Shown here piece after piece: positions 45,001-55,600 of a stretch of DNA of 64,000 bases. The stretch is from the NCBI GenBank assembly GCA_029339195.1, contig JAPTJF010000072.1:62001-126000 (forward strand), given 5' to 3'. The notes under the pieces were generated by a model. The model was not told where the DNA came from, did no database searches, and saw nothing but the letters and a program-made list of their open reading frames with translations. The stretch's first letter is position 1; each line of letters begins with the position of its first letter. Made by a program: the position numbers and the translations under genes. This stretch comes from Micractinium sp. NFX-FRZ. Its lineage: Eukaryota; Chlorophyta; Trebouxiophyceae; Chlorellales; Chlorellaceae.

Positions 45001-48000
45001 CCCAGCAGCAGCAGAAGCTGCAACGGCAGCAGCAGCAGCAGGCGCCTGGCCGCCTCCGGCGGGCTTTACAGCCGGCAGCTGCGCAGCAGATGCAGATTTA
45101 GAGGCCGCACAGGCGCAGCCTAAGCTACAACTGCAGCAGGAGCGGCACGGCGTGCTGGCAGAGGAAGCAGCTGCGCTGGCGGGCAAGGGACGGAGCGCTA
45201 GCATGCCCGTGGGCTTTGGAATTGCGGAGAAAACGGAGGGGAGGCGAGGGGGCACCCTGTGGCCAGAGGAGGAGGGAGGCACCCTGGTGATGGAGCTCCC
45301 TTTCAAGGCACACAACGTCAAGGTGAGATTTTGATCATGTATGGGTGGGGGTCATCATATGCAGCACATTGCAGCGAGGTGCACTGGGAATCATTTGATT
45401 TTAGCACCTCACAGCAATTTGTGCTTGTTACACACTGCACAGCAACGTGTGCAGGTTGGCCCACTGCCGAGCCATGGGCTTAAGATGACCACAGCACGGA
45501 GTGCGTTTCCAGCCACACTACGACACTGACATTCTCACCTTTTGCAAGCCCTGCCCCTCGCATCGCAAAGTGACCTGCACCTGCCACCGTGCGGTGGCCG
45601 GCCTGCTTTGGCACCGTCCTGTGACCGACCTCTTGCCAGCCCCCGGCCTGTGCATGCTGCTGCCTGCAGGCCGCCCTGCTCTGGCTGCCCTGCCAGGTCG
45701 CCGTCGTGCTGATGGGGCTCTTCATTTTCGGAGTGCTGGGTGAGTGTTGTTTCTTATCACATGTCCCCCTCCCCGCCCTCCTGCATTCGTGCGTGTCCCC
45801 CAAAGCTGCACGGGGGCACGGGGGGTCACATGATGTGCTGCCTGCGCGTCGCGCCAAAGCGTGCACAGCGTGCGCTGCGGGGCTGGGTGGTGCCAGCCTG
45901 GTAGGCACCGCTGCCATCCGCTCTGTATGCCACAGCAGCCCCAGACAGACCCTGTGGCCCACCTGTCGCCCTCTGCAGGATCTGGCAGCGGCCCCTGCAG
46001 CAGCTTGGAGGATCTGCGCTGCTATCCACAGGCGGTACACGGGACGGACGGCTGCAGGTAAGCCGCAGGCAGGGCAGGGTCTGCGCCTGCAGGCATTGCG
46101 GGGCAGTAGCAGTGTGCGGCCGCGGGCACCGGGCCGCGTATGACCCCGCCCTGCCGCGGCATCCAGTCGCTCTCAGCACCAAGGTCGGGCAGTGCTGCGC
46201 CTGAGTGCGCGCCCAAGTGCCACGCCGGCCGCTCCTGGTTACGGCCTCCCTCGCCTCACCTTGCTGTACTGCCTGTCCTGCCCTGCCTGTACTGCAGGCA
46301 CTGGCGGTACGAATGCCGGGCCTACACCAGTGGGCCGGTCCTGGTGCTGGCCTCCCTCGCCTCGGCATTCTGCACCCTCGCCCTGCTCGTCTACTTTGGT
46401 GCGTGGCCTGCTGGCATCGTGCGTGCCGTGCGCTGTGCAGCGACTTGGCTTGCCATGCGATGTGCTTGCCGTTTGCTGTGTGCGCTTTGCATCCTCAGGG
46501 GTCTCATCTGACACGCCCAAGGTCACCCACCTCCAAAACATTTCTGTCCGCCTTCTGCTGAGCTGGCCATCCTCACCGGTGTGCCTGCAGGTCTCATATG
46601 GTACGCCAAACGCGAGCTGGCGCGCCGCCCATACGCCCACTTCCGCCACAGCAATGTGCTGCTGCGCACCCAGGTGGGAGGGAGGCAACGGCGGTGGAGG
46701 AGCGGGGCCGGTGTGCTGCCGGCAGCAGCATGCCTGGCTTGCTGCCCAGGCATGTGCGCGTGCCGGCAAGACTGCCCAGCAAGCAAAGCAGGCAGACGGG
46801 GGCGGTGCTCTTGCTGCACACGATGCTCGCGCCACACCCCTGCCTGGCTGCCTTACACCCACACGGCCTGGTGGCTGGCTGGCCCCTGTGCGTGCCTGCA
46901 GTACCAGACACGGCTGATCGCGGCCCTCTTCTTTGCCCTCTCCAACACGCTGTTCTGGTGGGTCCCCTCAGCCCCCTGGTGCCAGCATATGCCACATGCA
47001 CGCACACTCGCTCGCTCGAATGCTGCCGATGTCAGGCTGGTGCTTCAGCCCCGCCCGTGCCTGCGCTCTTGCCGCGCTTCTGTTTACCTCAACTGGTTGC
47101 GCACGTTGTGCCTACAGAGCGCTGCATGCAGTCGCATGGGGTGCACACCATCGATCAGTGAATGTGCCAACATCTGCCATGCATTCAATCATACACATGT
47201 GCGTGCAGGTATGTGGGCGTGCACAGCTGCACGAGCTACATGGCCACGTGGCTGGGCCTGACGCCCATGCAGATCGTGATGGTGAGGACAGGGGGCTGTG
47301 TTGAACTAGAGTTGACGGTTTACAAAGATCAAAGCGAAGGGGGGCAGCTGGTCTGGGCTCCTGCTTGCATGGGCTGCCAGCCTGTAGCACTGCCCACCTC
47401 GGGCGCCGCCACTGAATCCCAGCGGGCCCCTCAGCCTCGAAATGCACCACATGTGACCACACTAGTACCGCTCGACACAATTCCTGCAACCTGCCCCATT
47501 TCTGTACACCCCAGCCTCCCTTCACCTGACACACCCCTCGCGTGCAGACCTCTCTGGTGGTGCTCAACACCATCAGCATCCTGCCTTCAGACCCATCCCG
47601 CCAGCAACACGACCTGCATGCCTGGCTGCAAGGTGCGCCCGCCTTCGTGCCTGCCTGCCTGATGCATGCATGCACGCCCGCTTGCCTGCCTGCCTGCCTG
47701 CCTGCCTGCCTGCTGCCTGCTTGCACCCACCCCGCTTTGGTCTGCCCTTCGTATGCTAGTAGTGCGCGCTCCTGGTAAGAGGTGGCCAGCCTTCCTGCAC
47801 CTCATGTGTGTTGTATTGGCGTTTGATATATACAAATTTCCACCCACCCACCCACCCACCCCTGCTCTGCCTGTAGTTCGGTCCTCACTCTTAACTCTGA
47901 TCTTTACACCTGTAAGCCTCGATCACAGCATCAATTACCTCCATTTTGACCTTCACCCAACCGTACCCTTACCCCCTCTCCTCGCCTGCCCTGCCCCTGC

Positions 48001-51000
48001 CCCTGCAGACTTTGCCTGGCTCGAGGCCGACGTGCCCCGCAAGCTGGCCCAGCGCCCCGTGCAGGAAAGCGAGCCACTGTTCTGTGAGTGCCCGTGGAAG
48101 TGAGGGCGGCAGCACAGCCGGGCTGCTCCACAGGGCAAGTAAAGAATTGCTCCCTGCCTCAATCAGCACGCACAGTTTCCCTGTGAGGCAAGAGGCCCCG
48201 CTGGCCGGGGGGGAAGTGAAGATGGTGTCAGCCCGCTTGCTGCACACAAGGGTTGGTGCGGCCGCTCCCCCAGTTGCTACTCTGTCTCACTCTGACAGCA
48301 GCACATCCCATGCAACCTGCTCTGTTCTTCAGGCGTTGAGACCGCACTGAAGCTGCTGTGCTGGAGCTGGGTTGTGTATTACGACGAGCCAGCGGATGCT
48401 GGGCTGGCAGGCGCTGAGCTGGCTGGCGCTGACACACCCAGCGCTGACATGCACGGCGGCAGCAGCGCGTTGGGAGACGTTGCAAAGCAGGTGGCGGCAT
48501 GCAGTGAAGGCGGCTGTGATGGTAGTGAGAGTGTTTCTTACGACGGCGCCAGCAGGAATGGGGAGGTGGCCAGCAAGGTGAGCAGCTGGGCTCTGCCATT
48601 GCAACCGCTTGCACAGGGGAGGGAGGGGACGGCCCGCCAGCAGAGCAGCTGGCCTTGCAATGACCGGGCTTGCATAGGGGAGGGGGGACAGCCTGCCAGC
48701 GATGTCAGCAGCTGGGCTCTGCCAAGCTGGCACACTCACAGGAGCTTCCCAGGCGGCAGCCGGTGCCTCTGCCCTGCAGTTCAGCGGCACCACACCGGGC
48801 GCGGTACATCGAGCCCGCGCTTTCACGACCCTGAGCTCCACAACCTGCCTGCCGCCTCTTGCAGGAGAGCGGGGCAGTGTGGCCACCTGCAGCATTGCCA
48901 GTGCAGCAGTCGCAGCAGCAGCAGCAGCAGCAATCTCAACAGCAGCAGGAGCAGCAGCAGCAGCAGCAGCAGCCTCCCGAACAGCAGCAGCAGAAGTCTG
49001 AACAACAGCAGGAGCAGCAGCAGCAGGCTCAGCAGCAGCAGGATGAGGGCAAGGCCCAGGCACACAACTTAAATTTGACCATTGCTCTTGGGCTCTACAG
49101 CCTGACGCAGCACACAGTGCTGTGGGGGCCGCAGCACGACGCCAAGTGCCTGGTGGGGTGGAGCGCCGAGGACGGCACCGTGGTTGTGTGCTTCAGGGGC
49201 ACCTGCTCCCTGACCAACATGGTGAGCTGGCGACTGTGCGCTGTGGTCTGCTGTGGTGTGTGCCGAGATGGCGGGCTGTGTGCGCTGTGGTGCGCTGTGG
49301 TGTGCTGTGGTGCTCAATCACTGCCATGCGAGAGTGGGTTGGTGGTGGCGGCATGCTGCCGTGTGCTGATTGTGGTGGTGGTGTGCTGTAGTGTTCTGTG
49401 GGTGTGCTGTGATGCCTTTCTGCATTGTGGGGCGGCAGAAGACAGGAAAGAAGGTGACCGGCCGAGGCTGGGGCCTGCTTGCCGTGCCCAGTGCCCCGCT
49501 GGCTCTCAAACTTGCACACATATGCCCTCAATTGCCTGACTGACTGTGTTGTGTACGCTCCACGCCCCTGCCTGCAGGTCAACAATCTGAAGGTGACCAG
49601 TCTAGGTGGTTCATGCTGAAGATGTGTTGCTGTTCTGCCCGATGGGCATGAGTTGCCCATTCCTAGCGCTTGCAGGTGCAGCCTCCTTCTCGCTGCCGGC
49701 AGCTCCACCGCCTTTCCCCTGCCCTGCTGCCAGCTGCCTAGCATGCACCTCCTGCGCCTGCTTCCTCACTGAACCAATGTGCTCCTGCACCGAGCCAATG
49801 TTTGTGCCGTGTTGAGCAGGTCTGGCGCGCGCCGCACCCACCCATCCGCGGCAACTACTGGCTGTGCCAACAGCCAATGGTGCATCGCGGCTTCCAGCAG
49901 TCCTATGAAGCCAACCAGCTGAATGTGCAGGCAAGTGTACCGCAGTACTGCCCGCCCGGCGGGTGCCAGGCAGGCGCTGCCGGAGCATTGCGACAGCCCC
50001 GGATCAACATCCCTCTGCCCTCGCTCAATTGTGGCACTCCCTCAGTTCATTGCGCTTCAAGTTGCAAGGGGCACGTGCGAAGGCATGCATGCGCTACCCC
50101 CACCCCCACCCAACCCCAACCCTCCAAACCCCTGCACACTTTCTACAGGTCATGGACACCCTGCGGGGCATCCTAGCCGGCAGCCCGCAGCCCCGCGGCG
50201 GCCGCCCCTGGCGCCTGCTTTTCACGGGCCACAGCCTTGGCGGGGCGCTGGCCAGCCTGGCAGCGTTTGACACCGTGCGGCTGCTGGCTGCAGCAGAGGG
50301 GCTGCCTGAGGCGGCCCGCGCTGCCCGCGTGAGCGTCGTCACGTTTGGAGCCCCCCGCACTGGCAACCGCGCTTTTGCTGCCGACTACCAGGCAAGTGCA
50401 GTGGGTGTGGGATGGGGGTGGGGGGGTGGGGGCCAGTGGCTTGCAGGGCTACCAGGCTGCTGCAGTGTATGGTGGGGGAAGGGCAGCGCGGGCAAGTAGT
50501 GGCTACAGCATGGGCAGTGAGGGGTCCTTCCCCTGGCCTGCCTCCGCTCCCCTCACCCTTCTCTGCACACTCTCCAACCGCCACACACAGGCCACAGTGC
50601 CCGACTCCTTTGACGTGGTGCACGCCGACGACACTGTGACCCGCAACGGCAAGTTCCTGTTCCTCTACAAGCGGGCCGCCCACCGGGTCGTGCTGTCACC
50701 CACGGGTAAGCGCGCAGAGCACTTGCTGTCCACACCGGTTTTCCTCAACCCACGCCCAAGGGCGTATTCTTCTTCTTCTTCTTCAGAGCACTCGCTGGTA
50801 CTGCCAGCTCAGACATGTGCTGCCTGCCCCGCCTGCATGGCTATGCACCAAATACATGCCCCTGCCCGCCCTCAGCCTTCCCGCCCACCCCAACTGCGTG
50901 CCACCTTCTCCAGCGCGTGAACGCGATTGTTCTCCCAAGCCTGGTATAGGGAATCGTGAGGGAGGCGGTCAACACCTCTCTTTGCAGCAGCATGTTCTGG

Positions 51001-51828
51001 AGTGTAATCCCGCTCCTGCATCTCCCCCCTCCCGCAGGCGACCTCATCATTCGGCCCAGCATGATTGAGAAGAGCGTGGGGGAGTCGCTGGGCACCTCGC
51101 TGCAGCAGCACCTGCTAGGGGCATATGGGCGCAGCTTTGCGCAGCTGATGCGGGGGCAGCTGGACGCCCAGAAGGAGCACAACGGCGGGCGGCGCGGCTG
51201 CGAGGCGCTGATGCAGTGCGAGTGAGCATGGGGTGTGTGGGGGAGCGCGGGTGAGGGTGACGGGTTGGGGGCGGCAAATGGCCGGTCGTCTTCCTGGCTG
51301 GCCGCACTCTGGTCACTTGCCGCCGCCATTCCCCTGCTCGGCATGCCGCCTCCAGTCCACCCGAGCTCCTTTGCCACCGTGCGGGCCTGCCTTGCCAGTA
51401 GGGTGCCCCTCCCTCCCACCCTCCACACCCCCGACCTCCCCCTCTGTTCTGAGCCCGTTTCGCCCCCTGCCTCCCTGCCTCCCCCCACAACAAGCACACG
51501 CAGATATGTGCAGCAGGTGCTGCGGGCGACAGCCGACATGCGGCAGGAATCCATGGTGAAGTTCAAACGCCGGTCGTCCTCTGGACGCGCTGCGCCAGCT
51601 GGCAGGAGCGCTCATAGGAGTGGCACCGACCAGCACCTAGCCAGCGGCGAGCGGCTGACCGCACAGCATGCGCAGCGCGCCTTGGCGGCCGCCTCCTGGC
51701 TGGCGCCACGTCAGCTGTCGGCCCTGGCTTCCTGGCAGGTGCAGCAGCAGCGGCAGGATGCGTCATTCGCCTGGCCGCCTGCTGCAGTCCGGGGGCAAGC
51801 ACCTGTGTTGGACCGTGCATCGGTGTAG
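42035..51828 (+). CDS. Polytopic class 3 lipase (DAG-lipase-like)
   Basis: Twenty-three exons: 42035-42379, 42656-42727, 43074-43200, 43526-43614, 43918-44022, 44601-44655, exon 7 (start 44703 or 45171, end 45322), 45670-45739, 45979-46057, 46298-46398, 46591-46673, 46902-46957, 47209-47281, 47548-47632, 48009-48083, 48333-48577, 48865-49221, 49578-49592, 49820-49930, 50149-50391, 50591-50705, 51038-51221 and 51504-51828; roughly 1,050 to 1,210 residues. The N-terminal half has about seven hydrophobic helices (FALLWALALLVWETVV; IIASICLAAALAVGALLL; VAVVLMGLFIFGVLG; VLVLASLASAFCTLALLVYF). The C-terminal half is a Lipase_3 domain: VVVCFRGTCSLTNM, LFTGHSLGGALASLAAF with the Ser nucleophile, VVHADDTVTR with the likely Asp, and HRVVLSPTGDLIIRPS with the likely His. 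The plan matches diacylglycerol lipases, so hydrolysis of a membrane glycerolipid is likely. A long poly-Gln tract precedes the catalytic domain. Two introns use GC donors and exon 18 is 15 nt. Confidence 0.88.
42952..43130 (+). repeat. Echo of the lipase exon 3 start
   Basis: A copy about 120 bp upstream repeats an AG acceptor (CCCATGCAG) and GCCGAGCTG-(G/A)T-(A/T)GA with TTTGA-(T/C)AG-(C/C)-TGGTCAC, parallel to the real exon start at 43074. Confidence 0.82.
43579..43760 (+). repeat. Exact copy of the lipase exon 4 end and donor
   Basis: About 42 bases (TGGTGCTGAGCTGGCGGTGC through the donor GTGAGCTG) occur twice, ending at 43614 and again near 43748, with no visible difference. Confidence 0.93.
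44008..44115 (+). repeat. Copy of the lipase exon 5 end and donor
   Basis: ACCTGCTGGAACACTGTGAG occurs at the exon 5 end (near 44008-44028) and again near 44090-44108 with the donor intact. Confidence 0.88.
44470..44625 (+). repeat. Echo of the lipase exon 6 start and acceptor
   Basis: Near 44471-44500 an acceptor followed by CTCTTCTGCCTTTT parallels the real exon start CTGTTCTGCCTCTT at 44601; the C-rich tract before it is repeated too. Confidence 0.75.
47683..47730 (+). repeat. CCTG tetranucleotide repeat in a lipase intron
   Basis: About eight units of TGCC form a simple repeat in the intron after exon 14. Confidence 0.85.
48895..49045 (+). repeat. CAG repeats encoding a long poly-Gln tract
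   Basis: Repeated CAG runs, broken by Ser, Glu, Pro and Lys codons, encode a Gln-rich stretch of about 50 residues directly before the lipase catalytic domain. Confidence 0.92.
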
Positions 51829-52663
51829 CCCGGCTGGCGCCTCTCTGTCAGATCTGTCCCTGAGCGCAGCACTCCCCCTCCCGAGTTTGTAGGCCCCGTG
51901 CTTCCCAGGCTTTGTGCGACTTACTGTTTGCCAGCTAGCAATGTGCATTCCCCTGCCCTTCCGATGTATTGCCCACATTCGTCCCGGATTTAAGCCTCAG
52001 CTTCCGTACTGTTCCTGCCCCTGACTCAACCGCTGGCATGCTTGCTGGCTGGCTGGTTGGTTGCTAGCTGCACGCAACGCTTGCATCTCCGACTTGCCCG
52101 ACTTAAGCACTCCCCCCATCACCACATTAAAATTTGATTGGTCTGCAATGTAACTTGTCGAGCCATGTGGTTGCTTGGTCCAGATGAGCTGTACCTCCTT
52201 CTAGGCCTGACAGTACTTGCAGCACCGCAGGTCTTTGCAGTCGCCAACCTGGCAACACCAACACCGACCCAGGCTGCAACAAGCAGCCTGACAAAGAGGG
52301 TTGCGCAGTGCGCACTGCATGCACTCTCTTGCTGGCAGCGCACATAGCAGCCAGAGCAATACAGGCCACCTTCTGCAACAGCCCGCAGTTCACACGCTAC
52401 CTCTTTTCCAGTGCGCGCCAGCATACCCACCGCTGCCCAGCCGTAATGTGTTGGTACTGCTGGGGGGCAATTGGATACTTGACAACCATTTCAGTGCAAG
52501 AGGCATGCACTGGTAAATACACCTCCCCCGCCCCCGTTCACACCTTGTGCATTGACAGACACCAACTAACTAGGCGGTTGGCGATGCACGCTGAGACTCC
52601 ACATGTCGCGGCGGCTGCCGTGGCGTGCCGCCCACCGCCGCCATTTGTCAGGCGCAGGGCACA
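51829..52663. promoter_or_regulatory. Lipase 3' UTR and glycosyltransferase promoter
   Basis: Both flanking genes are on the plus strand. The left part holds the lipase 3' UTR with a TGTAA signal; the right part should hold the glycosyltransferase promoter. No coding motif is visible in the open frames. Confidence 0.45.
52149..52153 (+). terminator. Candidate TGTAA polyadenylation signal for the lipase gene
   Basis: TGTAA lies about 320 bp after the lipase stop codon, next to an AT-rich stretch (ATTAAAATTTGATTGG). Confidence 0.55.
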
Positions 52664-55600
52664 ATGCCAGCACGGCCGCTCTTTCGGGCACCTGTGTCGC
52701 CCGGAGATGAGCGGGTAGCGAACCAGATGGGGCGGCCCAGGCACCCAGCGCTCAGCCACGGCCGGCGGTTCGTGCCGAGCCTCTCGCTGTTCTGGCAATG
52801 GTGCCTGGTCTTCGTGAGCCTGGTGCTGGTCTTGGTAAGTGGATTGGCGGCCAGCCTTTATGCGTGCTGTTCAAAAGTCGGTGCACCGGCAATCAACTTT
52901 GGCGCCTGAGCCTGCGCTGCTTGCTGCGCGCAGAGGCACTATCACTGGTCGCAGAAGCACGATGGATTGGATGCGGAGGAGGGGCTGCCATCCGTCGCCG
53001 ACCGCCCCTCGGGGCGGGCCAGCCTGCCGCTTCACGGCACGCCGCCGCCACCGCCGCTGCCGGCACCGCCCGACCCCGAGTGCCAACTAGCCGCCTCTGT
53101 GCCGTGGGACACGCTGCAACGGGACCCTGCCAAGAGCCGTGCAGCCGTGTTCACGCCTTACAACATCGTGAGTGCAGGGGGCCCACCTGGCAGCACCCAC
53201 CTGGACGCCGGGCCGCCGCTGTCGGTTGGGCGGCGCGGTCAGCCGGCTGCTACCTGTGGCAAGACGCCGGGGGGTGCCCTCTTCTAACCCTAACCACCTC
53301 CTGTGTACACCCGCTGTAGGTGTTTGGCGGCGGTGAGCGCTACCTGCTGACAGTGGTACAGGTCATGCAGGTGCGTGCAGCGGCATTTGTGGTGCAGCAT
53401 GTGTGTGCATGTTGGCGGCAGCATGGGAGGGTGTGGCTCTGCCTGCAGCTGCAGCTGCTGTGGATGGCATGGGCGAGACAATCCTCCCCTTCTGGCAGCA
53501 GCAGGTTGCAGCTGTCCTTCGTGCGCTGTCAACCCCTGCATGCCAAGCCGGCGTGCTGCTGGACACACCCCAGCCGAGTCCCTCTGTGCAGAATGTGGCC
53601 TTCCCATCCTCCCTGTGTCCTGATTTCTTGGGTTTACGCCGCACCTTGCGCGCGCGCAGGAGCTGGGGTACAGCGTGGATGTGCTGGTGCGCACCACCAA
53701 CGTGTGCCGCAGCAAGGCGCAGCTGCTGAACGTGGCCTCGGGGCTGCGGGTGCAGCTGGACCCGCTGCTGCTGGAGCTGCACGCGGTGGAGGTCAAGGGC
53801 ACCAAAATCCTGGTGGGTGCTTGTCGGGTGTGAGCGTGGCCGGGTGGCCACATGCTGTGTAGTGCACCATGTGCATTGTGCCCCTGTTTGTGTTGACCGC
53901 CGCACGCTTCTTTGCCAGCCTCTCATGCTGCGATGCCCTGTTGAGCCCTGCTGGGCCCCCGGGCGATGCCATTCTCTTCATGTGCTATGCCCTGCTGCGC
54001 CCTGCTGTGCTTGCTGTGCAGGCCCCCCAGGAGGGCTACTCCCTCTTCATGCTGCTGGGCAACGACAAGCTGCCCACTGTGGCGGGCATCGGGCACGTCA
54101 ACTTCTACATGTGCCAGGTGCGCCTGCGGTCCCCGCCCGCTGTGCTGCACGCAGCGTGGTCTGGCCGCTGCTGCTGCCGCCGCTGGCTCTGCTGCTGCTG
54201 CTACCACCATGGGGTGCCAGAGGTGCTTTTGCGGCGGCTGCACGGTCTTGGCGCTGCTTGCTGCTGCCGGTGCCAGAGTCACACACTTCTGCCGTGCCCC
54301 AAAAAGTGCTGCAGTTCCCATTCGACCTCAACCGGGCCCCCCGCCCCGGCACCACCAAAGCATACTCCACATACGACTATGTGCTGCTCAACAGCGAGTA
54401 CACAGACAGGTGGGGTTGGAGGGAGGAACGTGTGTTCAATGCCGTGTGTTACTCTTCGTTTTGTGGTGATACAGAGGAGCATCCAGCCCATGCTTGGATA
54501 TGTGCTGCAAGGCCCGCCCTAGCATTGGTCAGGTGAACCCCTCGTCTTAACCCTGCACATGCCAGAACAACCGCCCCCTGCCCGCAGGTGGTACAACATG
54601 GCGGCGCGCACGCACCTGGAGGCTTCCATGCGGCACTGGGGCGCAGGCCCCACCGTTGTGGTGCTGCACCCGCCGGTGGAGGTGAGGATGAGGCGGGGAG
54701 GGCTGAAGGCGGGCTGAGAGGTGCCTCAATGCGCGGCACTGATGCGTTGCGCCCAGGGGAAGAGCAGCGCGTCACGGGACGCATGGGAGTGGGCCGCAAG
54801 GGAGGGGCAGCAGTTTGGGGAATGGCATGCGACGTGCCGGCCCCGGGTGCATGACGTGTGCATGATGCCAGCAGCCTTGGAGTGCCTGCCTTCCTGCGCT
54901 TGAGAGTTGTGCTTGCCATCCTGCCTCTAAATAAGTGTCTATGATGCATTCTCCACAGCATGCCCCCGAATGCCATGAGCCTCTCAACCCCACTCACCCC
55001 CCTGCCTTGCCCGGCCCCGCAGCCCTTTTCCGCCAAGTCTCAGCCGCAGCCGGGCGTTGGGGAAGATGGGGCTGCGGCTGCCGAGCCCAAGCGGGAGCAC
55101 ATCATGCTGCTGGGGCGCTTCTTCCGTGGGCGGCAGAGCAAGGTGCGCCTGTTGTGCTGTGTGCGGCCTGGGTTTGTGCTCCTTTGTGCCAGGCATGGCA
55201 TGGGCAAGGCCATTTCTACCGGGGCAGTTGAGGAAAGCAGGGTCTGGTGGGCTTGGAGTGAAGTGCAGGCTACATGCAGTTTGTGCTCAGCACTCTGCTC
55301 CGCCCCGCCATCCGCTCGCCTCCCGTGTGGCACCCCCTCTCCCCCCATGGCCCCCCCATGCCACCAGCGCTCATGGCGCCCCCTCCCCTCCTGCAGGGCC
55401 ACTATGCCGCCATCGAGATGTTTGAGTCGGTTCTGCCCAGCCTGCCGCCCAACACGCAGCTGCACCTGGTGGGCAACATGATGCCGGGGCACAAGGAGTA
55501 CGTGGACGAGCTGAGGAAGGTGAGGCGGCCTGGCCTAGGTTGGGTGCTTGCAGCTGTTCTGGCTGATTTGGGAGGCACAGAGGCACAAAAATGGGGCTAT

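Noticed and set aside
44684..45334. A separate gene within the lipase region (open frame starting MEPVRAAQ)
   Set aside because: The 3' part must be a lipase exon to keep phase between 44655 and 45670; the low-complexity 5' part is better explained as exon 7 or intron sequence.
48895..49045. The CAG-rich tract as a CRISPR-like or transposon-end repeat
   Set aside because: It is an in-frame trinucleotide tract inside a coding exon with no spacer structure.
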